Source: a bacterium UBP1_UBA4771 (GTDB lineage Bacteria > Krumholzibacteriota > Krumholzibacteriia > Krumholzibacteriales > Krumholzibacteriaceae). Taken from it: DNA of 7,023 bases. The stretch spans positions 610 through 7,632 of the forward strand of contig DHHN01000076.1 of assembly GCA_002403295.1 (NCBI GenBank), read 5' to 3'. The stretch's first letter is position 1, and each line of letters starts with the position of its first letter. Positions 1-4,495 of this stretch are shown piece by piece. The notes under the pieces are model-generated. The model did not search any database, was not told the DNA's origin, and worked only from the letters and a program-made list of their open reading frames with translations. Position numbers and translations under genes: made by a program.

Positions 1-347
1 CGAGGGTTTCCCGCGCCTGCTTCACGGACTCGGCGACGGGGAGTCTCGCCGCCGCGATCTCGCCGACGGTCGCGACGAGCCTGCGCCTCTCGAGCTCGAG
101 CTTCTCGACGTCGACGATCGCGAGGGTGTCGCCCGCCGCGACGGCGTCCCCCTCCCGTTTCGCGAGTCGAAGCACCTGTCCGCCCGTCTGGGCGCTCACC
201 GATGACCTCGGTCGCCTCGAGCGTGCCGGAGCCGACGAAACCCTCCGGTTTGCCGCGCTCGCATCCTCCGAGGAACGCGCACAGAAACGGAAAGCATATG
301 GCGAGAACGAGCGCCTCGACGGCGCGAAGGGCGGTCGAGCATCTCAT
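1..347 (-). CDS. HlyD-family adaptor lipoprotein, N-terminal part, apparent frameshift, cut by window edge
   Basis: HlyD-type (membrane fusion) proteins bridge an inner-membrane ABC or other transporter to the outer membrane. The start ATG at 347-345 follows an AAGGAG site at ten bases. The first 49 codons encode a lipoprotein signal with lipobox L26-G-G-C29, then GSGTLEATEVI, the usual lead-in to the adaptor core. Past codon 49 that frame turns into Arg/Gly-rich sequence of the kind seen in wrong frames of GC-rich DNA. The next frame, from GTG at 199-197 to the window edge, gives 66 residues that fit the family: VSAQTGGQVLRLAKREGDAV, then AAGDTLAIVD (biotinyl-lipoyl-like half-motif), then a helical start (EKLELERRR onward) of the coiled-coil hairpin. 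Removing one base near 200 would join them as EVI-VSAQTGG. The second frame has no ATG of its own and carries a stop at 346-344, so the two halves belong together. This is a real mutation, an unusual recoding event or a sequence error. The rest of the gene lies beyond the left edge; YbhG- or MacA-like subfamily is not decidable. Confidence 0.8.
   Translation of the reverse strand, partial: MRCSTALRAVEALVLAICFPFLCAFLGGCERGKPEGFVGSGTLEATEVIGERPDGRTGASTRETGGGRRRGGRHPRDRRRREARAREAQARRDRRRDRGGETPRRRVREAGAGNP
197..203 (-). other. Apparent +1 frameshift site in the adaptor gene
   Basis: On the minus strand the bases read GAGGTCATCGGTGAGCGCC across this point. Reading GAG-GTC-ATC-GGT leaves the family-like frame, whereas GAG-GTC-ATC then GTG-AGC-GCC keeps it. 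One extra G (or two missing bases) explains the break. There is no homopolymer longer than two bases here and no recognisable slippery heptamer, so programmed frameshifting is not supported. Confidence 0.75.
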
Positions 348-357
348 GCGAAAGGTT

Positions 358-363
358 CTCCTT
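358..363 (-). promoter_or_regulatory. Ribosome binding site of the adaptor lipoprotein gene
   Basis: AAGGAG on the minus strand lies ten bases before the ATG at 347 and overlaps the end of an A6 run (362-367). It supports the start used for the lipoprotein signal frame, which is the frame that later breaks. Confidence 0.75.
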
Positions 364-387
364 TTTTCGTCGGGTGCAATTCGCGCG

Positions 388-1992
388 TCATCGGCGCTTC
401 GGCGCGGCCGCGGGCCGTTCGATAGTTTTCACGTCCAGCGTGCTCTTGTCGAGGTTTTTCCACTCGGAGGGCCGCACTTTCTGCGCCGCGCCTGCGGGCG
501 ACTCGATCCGCCGCGCGGGGAGCTTCTTCGTCTTGCCCGCGACCGTCTCCGAAAGCTCGACGCTGTAGCGTATCGCCCCTGCGGGGTTCGCGACCTCGAG
601 CTCCTCCTGCCGCACGTCGAGCCTGAACGAGACGGGCGAGCCGCGGCCGAGCTCGAGCTCCGTTATCTTGAACGTCCTCGTTCCCTTCCCCTCGGGAAGG
701 GCGCGGCGGATTTCGAGGGCGACGTTCCGGAGCTCGCGGCTCGACGAGAGCTCGATCTCCTGGCGCGCAGAGCCTATGGCCCGCATCTTCACGGCGTCCT
801 TTCCGGCGGCGGCCGCGCCGAGCCCGAGCGAGACGGCGCTCCCGGGGAGCAGGAGCTCGCACGAGTACCCGCTGCCCTTGGCTTCGACCTCGATGTCGTA
901 CGACTTTCCGCCGATGCCGCGGATGAAGTAGAGCTCGGGGGACGGCCGTTTCCCGTGGAAGAACGGCCAGCGCACGACGTTGTTCGTCTTCTTCGAGGGG
1001 TCCCGCTCGAGATCGCGGCCTCCCGGCACGGCCTTGTAGAACCTGCGCCCCTCCTCGTCCTCTATCTGCGCCGCCGAGCCGCCGCCGCTGAATATGAGCG
1101 TGCCGATCTCGCCCGCGATGTAGCCCGCGCTCAGCGGGTGGTTCCCCTTGTACTTCGCCTGAGAGACGCTCGTCGCGATGAAGGTCCACGGGCCCGCCGA
1201 GCTCCCCTGCCAACCGTAGCCCCCGGGCGCGTAGTCGGGAGGGTACTTCCACGGATGCGTCGTGCTCGTCTTTTCGATATCGATGTAGTTTCGCGGCGTC
1301 GGTCCGACGTAGAACACGCTCTCGGTCTCGAACGGGAAATTCGGATCCCACACGTAGATCCGGTAGCGCGTCCCCGCGTCCTCGCACCGGTAGGGAACGA
1401 TCGTGTGGGCCTCGGCTCCCGCTCCCATCGCCTCGATCGCCTCGATGCTCGAGGGCATGAACGAGAGGAGCGGAAGATCGCCGCTCGCGATTGCGGTCTG
1501 AATGCGGTTGTAGGCGAAGACCGGGTCGCTCCACTCGTGGTCGTTGAAGAGATCGATGAGCGCGCTGATCATCGGCTGGGTGAGCTGGCGCAAGTGCATG
1601 ATCCCGATCGACTCGCGCACGATCTCGAGGTCGGGGCCACCGCGGTCGTCCGCGAGGTCCCCCTCGTAGTCGCCAACGGGGCCGCAGACCCCGAGATGCC
1701 CTCCCTCGCGATAGCAGACGAGCGAGAGGAGCGACATGCCGAAGCAGCTCGCATGCCCCGCGTAGCGCATGATCACCTCGTCGAAGAAGAGGGCGTCCTC
1801 CGGCGAGGCGGCCTCCCGGCTCTCGGCCACGCCGAGGAACGCCTTGGAGTAGATCCCCCACAGCTTCCCCGCGTCCTCCGTCGTGAGAAAGTTGTAGAAG
1901 TTCCATCCGTCGCGTTCCGGCTCGTACTGCGCGAGCGCCGGAGACGCGGCCGTGGCGACGGCGAGCAGAAGGGCTATCGCTCGATACCTCAT
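388..1992 (-). CDS. Exported papain/C39-like cysteine peptidase with C-terminal beta domain
   Basis: This 534-residue protein has a clear Sec signal peptide (MRYR, a hydrophobic core, ASPALA, cleavage after Ala21). The catalytic-type region spans roughly residues 25-320. Candidate nucleophile Cys83 lies in GHASCFGMS at the start of a helix (codon 1746-1744). Candidate His196 lies in AHTIVPYRCED (codon 1407-1405), and Asp216 in YRIYVWDPNFP (codon 1347-1345). This Cys, then His, then D-P-N order is typical of papain-fold peptidases and C39-like domains; I see no certain oxyanion-hole Gln before the Cys. Residues about 350-525 look like beta-sandwich segments, perhaps for substrate binding or attachment, and the tail is basic (PKRR). 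The product should act outside the cytoplasm, unlike the C39 domains fused to bacteriocin ABC exporters, which work on the cytoplasmic side. It sits 41 bases after the FnIII gene and 40 bases before the adaptor gene, so it may process one of the secreted neighbours. The gene call is firm; the peptidase assignment is from motif reading, and a transglutaminase-like or inactive member is possible. Confidence 0.85.
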   Translation of the reverse strand: MRYRAIALLLAVATAASPALAQYEPERDGWNFYNFLTTEDAGKLWGIYSKAFLGVAESREAASPEDALFFDEVIMRYAGHASCFGMSLLSLVCYREGGHLGVCGPVGDYEGDLADDRGGPDLEIVRESIGIMHLRQLTQPMISALIDLFNDHEWSDPVFAYNRIQTAIASGDLPLLSFMPSSIEAIEAMGAGAEAHTIVPYRCEDAGTRYRIYVWDPNFPFETESVFYVGPTPRNYIDIEKTSTTHPWKYPPDYAPGGYGWQGSSAGPWTFIATSVSQAKYKGNHPLSAGYIAGEIGTLIFSGGGSAAQIEDEEGRRFYKAVPGGRDLERDPSKKTNNVVRWPFFHGKRPSPELYFIRGIGGKSYDIEVEAKGSGYSCELLLPGSAVSLGLGAAAAGKDAVKMRAIGSARQEIELSSSRELRNVALEIRRALPEGKGTRTFKITELELGRGSPVSFRLDVRQEELEVANPAGAIRYSVELSETVAGKTKKLPARRIESPAGAAQKVRPSEWKNLDKSTLDVKTIERPAAAPKRR

Positions 1993-2000
1993 GTCGAGTG

Positions 2001-2006
2001 CTCCTC
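2001..2006 (-). promoter_or_regulatory. Ribosome binding site of the peptidase gene
   Basis: GAGGAG on the minus strand lies eight bases (CACTCGAC) before the ATG at 1992. The last bases before the start (CTCGACATG) are identical to those before the FnIII gene, so the two genes share a very similar initiation context. Confidence 0.8.
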
Positions 2007-2011
2007 GCGTT

Positions 2012-2029
2012 CTCGCCCGAGCGGGCGAG
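2012..2029. other. Short GC-rich hairpin between FnIII and peptidase genes
   Basis: CTCGCCC, a four-base GAGC loop, and GGGCGAG form a perfect seven-base-pair stem. It lies four bases past the FnIII stop codon and five bases before the Shine-Dalgarno site of the peptidase gene. No T-tract follows on the minus strand, so it is not a good intrinsic terminator. It could protect the transcript 3' end or modulate translation of the peptidase gene, or it may be chance in GC-rich DNA. Confidence 0.5.
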
Positions 2030-2033
2030 CCTC

Positions 2034-4469
2034 TCAGTCGTACCGCCCCATCATCGGCGGGGAGATCTCCGACGGGCGCCCGTCGGCGTCGAATGCCTGC
2101 ACCTTGTACCAGTAGGCCGCGCCCGCGGCGATCGCCGCGTCCACGTAGGAGGATCCGGCGACGATCGGGCTTATCTGCCGGTAGACGCCCTCTTCGGTCG
2201 GGCTTCGGAACACGACGAAGCCGAGGTGCGCCGAGGCGTCATACGGGGGCGTCCACGATATATCGAGCCCGCAGCTTGCCGCCGTCTTGCGCACGGCGGC
2301 GATCGCCGGCGCCGGCGGGCCGTCCTTCTTGAAGGTGAAGGTGCTGTAGGGGACCGATCTCTCGAGCGGGCTCTCGTTGCCGTCCTTGTCCACCGCCGCG
2401 ACGCGGTACCAGTACACGGTCCTCGGATCCGCGCTCTTGTCGATGAACGATCCCGCGGTCATGCCGTCGTGCGGGACGAGCGGAATCTCGCCGCAGCCCG
2501 ACGGAGCCGCGGGCGCGTAGGGGGCCGATAGCGAGGCGTGGGGCGCGGGCGGCTCCTCGATCCTGATGCCGCCGATCCACCGGAAGCCGTCGCGCTCCTC
2601 CTCGGAGCGATAGACGTGAAAGGCGTGGAGGTCCTGGCTCGGCGCCGAGATCCACTCGATCCCGACCCGCCCGTCGAGCGCCCGCACGGCGGTGACGACG
2701 GGGGGCGGCGGCGGGATCTCGTCGCGGAGCCGCTGGCACACGATCCCCGCCCGCTCCGCGGCGCTCGGATAGGGCCACGAGCCGCTCAGATTCTGGCTCC
2801 GGTCGCGCGCCTTGACCCAGTAGGCGTAGCAGAGCGGCGAGCCGTTCGGCACGGTGCGGTCCGTGAAGACGGCCTTGCCGCGCACGCGCGCTGAGTCGAC
2901 CGCCTCCGCGTGCGATATCTCGGCGATCATGGCGAAGGGGCCGCAGTCGATTCCCCTCTTCTGCGCGTGCTCCGGCGGGAACCATTCGCCGCGATGGCAG
3001 AGGCTCCGCATGATCGCGTACGATTCGATGTCCGGCTCGTCGTTCGGCCGCCAGAGAACGCTGATGCCGGCCCCGCGGCCTTCGGCCTCGACGGCGACGG
3101 GGATCGCCGGAGGCGTGATGTCGGGCACGTGCCCGCCGGCCGCCGAGGAGAGCGCGCTCGCGTTGCCGCGCGCGTCGACGCACCGGATCCGGTAGTAGAA
3201 CTCCTTTTCGCCGAATTGCGACCGTATGGCGGGATCGGCGTCGACGTACTGCGCTATCGCGCCCGGGGGCTGCGGTATGATCGCCGGATTGATCTGCGCC
3301 GGAGACATGTCGGACTGGCTCTCGGAGCGGTAGACGTGGTAGCCCCGCATGCCGTCGAGCTCCCGGCGGCCGTACTGATCCTTTTCGACGCGCGTCCACG
3401 TGACGACGAGCGTCTGCCCCACCGCCTCGACGGAGAGATCGGCCGGCAGGCCCGGCGGAGTCTTGTCGACAGGCACCGCCGTGGCGGTGAAGGCGCTGCG
3501 TTCGCCCGGCTGATCGAAGCTGTTAATCGCGGCGACCTGATACTGGTAGCCCGCGCCGTTCGCCGGCCCCTCGACGGCCGCGCCGTCCACCTCGTGCGCG
3601 AGCGGCATCCCCGTCGCGTCGTCGAAGCGGCGGTAATCGACGAGGCCGAAGACGGGGGCGATCTCGTTGCCGTCGAGGTCGCGAGTCAGCATCGAGACGA
3701 CCGGCGCGTCGTTCACCTTGACGGCGGAGCCTCCCGGAACGGTCCTGCGGTAGAGGTCGTAGCCGGTCGCGTTCTCGACGGGCTCCCACGCGACCATGAC
3801 GCGGCTGTCGCCCGCGACGGCCCGAACGGCCGCCGGCGCGGGAAGCGGCGCCGGGCGCCCCGCCGTCACGCGAAGATCGGTGACGAGCGTGCGCTCGCGT
3901 CCGCCGCGCAGGGCGCGGAGCTCGTACCAGCACTCGGTCCCCGGCGCGGCGGTGCTGTCGACGTAAGCCTGTCCGATGACGAGCGCGATCCGGTAGTAAC
4001 GGCGCGCGTAGAACTGAACCTGCTCCCACGCCTCGGTGCCGCGCGCGCGGGAGAGCGCGGAGCAGGGATCGATCTCCCGGAGCGAAATGCTCCCGGGGCC
4101 GGCGGCGCCGCGGAGGCTCTCCTTTTCGCGCGGGAGGCGGATCGTCGAGAGGGCGCGCAGCTCCTCCGCGCGCCCGCCGAGGATCGCCGTTATCGCGGCG
4201 CAGTCGGTCATCATCGCGATCGGGACCCTGTTGAGCGGGGTTGCGGGATACGGCACGAGCCTGCCCGTCTTCCTATATATGTTGTACCCTTCGGCCTCCC
4301 GGTCCTCGCTCCACGAGACGAGCACGCGCGCCGGGCTTCCGGCGGCGGCCGACGCCGTCTGAACGCTCGCCGCGACCTCGGACGCGGATGCCGCGGCGGC
4401 CGACGCCGCGTTCATCGCCGCGACGGCCGCCATGATCGCGACCCCGATGCGCATGGATCGTGCGGACAT
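2034..4469 (-). CDS. Secreted protein with about six fibronectin type III modules
   Basis: This 811-residue protein begins with a Sec signal peptide: MSARSMR, a hydrophobic Ala-rich core, and likely cleavage near residues 23-30. The rest is a chain of FnIII-like beta-sandwiches at about 45-203, 210-333, 338-447, 452-580, 585-706 and 715-806. Each shows the family's two landmark strands. The first has an early Trp then a Y-x-[YF]-R core: YNIYR 62, YDLYR 237, YHVYR 377, YAIMR 484, FHVYR 617, FVVFR 751. The second is a late tyrosine-corner-like strand: YQYQVAAIN 308, FYYRIRCVD 424, YWYRVAAVD 686, YWYKVQAFD 786. Pro-rich linkers (TPPG, ITPP, IPPPPP) separate several modules. Modules are 90-160 residues because of long loops between strands; ten cysteines could form disulfides. 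There is no enzyme domain, C-terminal anchor or sorting domain; the last module ends at the stop. Such modules usually act in binding or spacing, so a periplasmic or extracellular scaffold is likely. The start at 4469 was chosen for its Shine-Dalgarno site at nine bases. Confidence 0.9.
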   Translation of the reverse strand: MSARSMRIGVAIMAAVAAMNAASAAAASASEVAASVQTASAAAGSPARVLVSWSEDREAEGYNIYRKTGRLVPYPATPLNRVPIAMMTDCAAITAILGGRAEELRALSTIRLPREKESLRGAAGPGSISLREIDPCSALSRARGTEAWEQVQFYARRYYRIALVIGQAYVDSTAAPGTECWYELRALRGGRERTLVTDLRVTAGRPAPLPAPAAVRAVAGDSRVMVAWEPVENATGYDLYRRTVPGGSAVKVNDAPVVSMLTRDLDGNEIAPVFGLVDYRRFDDATGMPLAHEVDGAAVEGPANGAGYQYQVAAINSFDQPGERSAFTATAVPVDKTPPGLPADLSVEAVGQTLVVTWTRVEKDQYGRRELDGMRGYHVYRSESQSDMSPAQINPAIIPQPPGAIAQYVDADPAIRSQFGEKEFYYRIRCVDARGNASALSSAAGGHVPDITPPAIPVAVEAEGRGAGISVLWRPNDEPDIESYAIMRSLCHRGEWFPPEHAQKRGIDCGPFAMIAEISHAEAVDSARVRGKAVFTDRTVPNGSPLCYAYWVKARDRSQNLSGSWPYPSAAERAGIVCQRLRDEIPPPPPVVTAVRALDGRVGIEWISAPSQDLHAFHVYRSEEERDGFRWIGGIRIEEPPAPHASLSAPYAPAAPSGCGEIPLVPHDGMTAGSFIDKSADPRTVYWYRVAAVDKDGNESPLERSVPYSTFTFKKDGPPAPAIAAVRKTAASCGLDISWTPPYDASAHLGFVVFRSPTEEGVYRQISPIVAGSSYVDAAIAAGAAYWYKVQAFDADGRPSEISPPMMGRYD
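4342..4408. repeat. 16-base direct repeat in the signal-peptide/linker coding region
   Basis: GCGGCGGCCGACGCCG occurs at 4342-4357 and again at 4393-4408. The offset is 51 bases, or 17 codons, so the copies are in frame. They encode the similar Ala/Ser stretches ASAAAAS (22-28) and ASAAAGS (39-45) at the end of the signal peptide and just before the first FnIII module. A small in-frame duplication is likely, though Ala-rich GC codons could converge. Confidence 0.6.
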
Positions 4470-4478
4470 GTCGAGAGC

Positions 4479-4486
4479 CCTCCTTT
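4479..4486 (-). promoter_or_regulatory. Ribosome binding site deciding the start of the FnIII gene
   Basis: The minus strand reads AAAGGAGG here, an almost perfect anti-Shine-Dalgarno match, with nine bases (GCTCTCGAC) before the ATG at 4469. It selects this Met over the ATG at 4496, which overlaps the stop of the upstream gene, and over the internal Met codon 6 at 4454. Confidence 0.85.
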
Positions 4487-4495
4487 CGGCGCCCA

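Noticed and set aside
344..1906. A 520-codon minus-strand frame overlapping the peptidase gene
   Set aside because: It is an Arg-rich shadow frame without a signal or motif, and the overlapping frame has a signal peptide, a triad pattern and its own ribosome site.
2012..2029. Intrinsic terminator between the FnIII and peptidase genes
   Set aside because: The stem is short and no T-tract follows it on the minus strand.
202..2115. A 637-codon plus-strand open frame opposite the peptidase gene and the adaptor
   Set aside because: Its translation is dominated by Arg, Leu, Glu and Ala with no recognisable domain or signal, it has no ribosome site, and it is antisense to genes with clear signal peptides and motifs. 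Long antisense frames are expected in GC-rich coding DNA.
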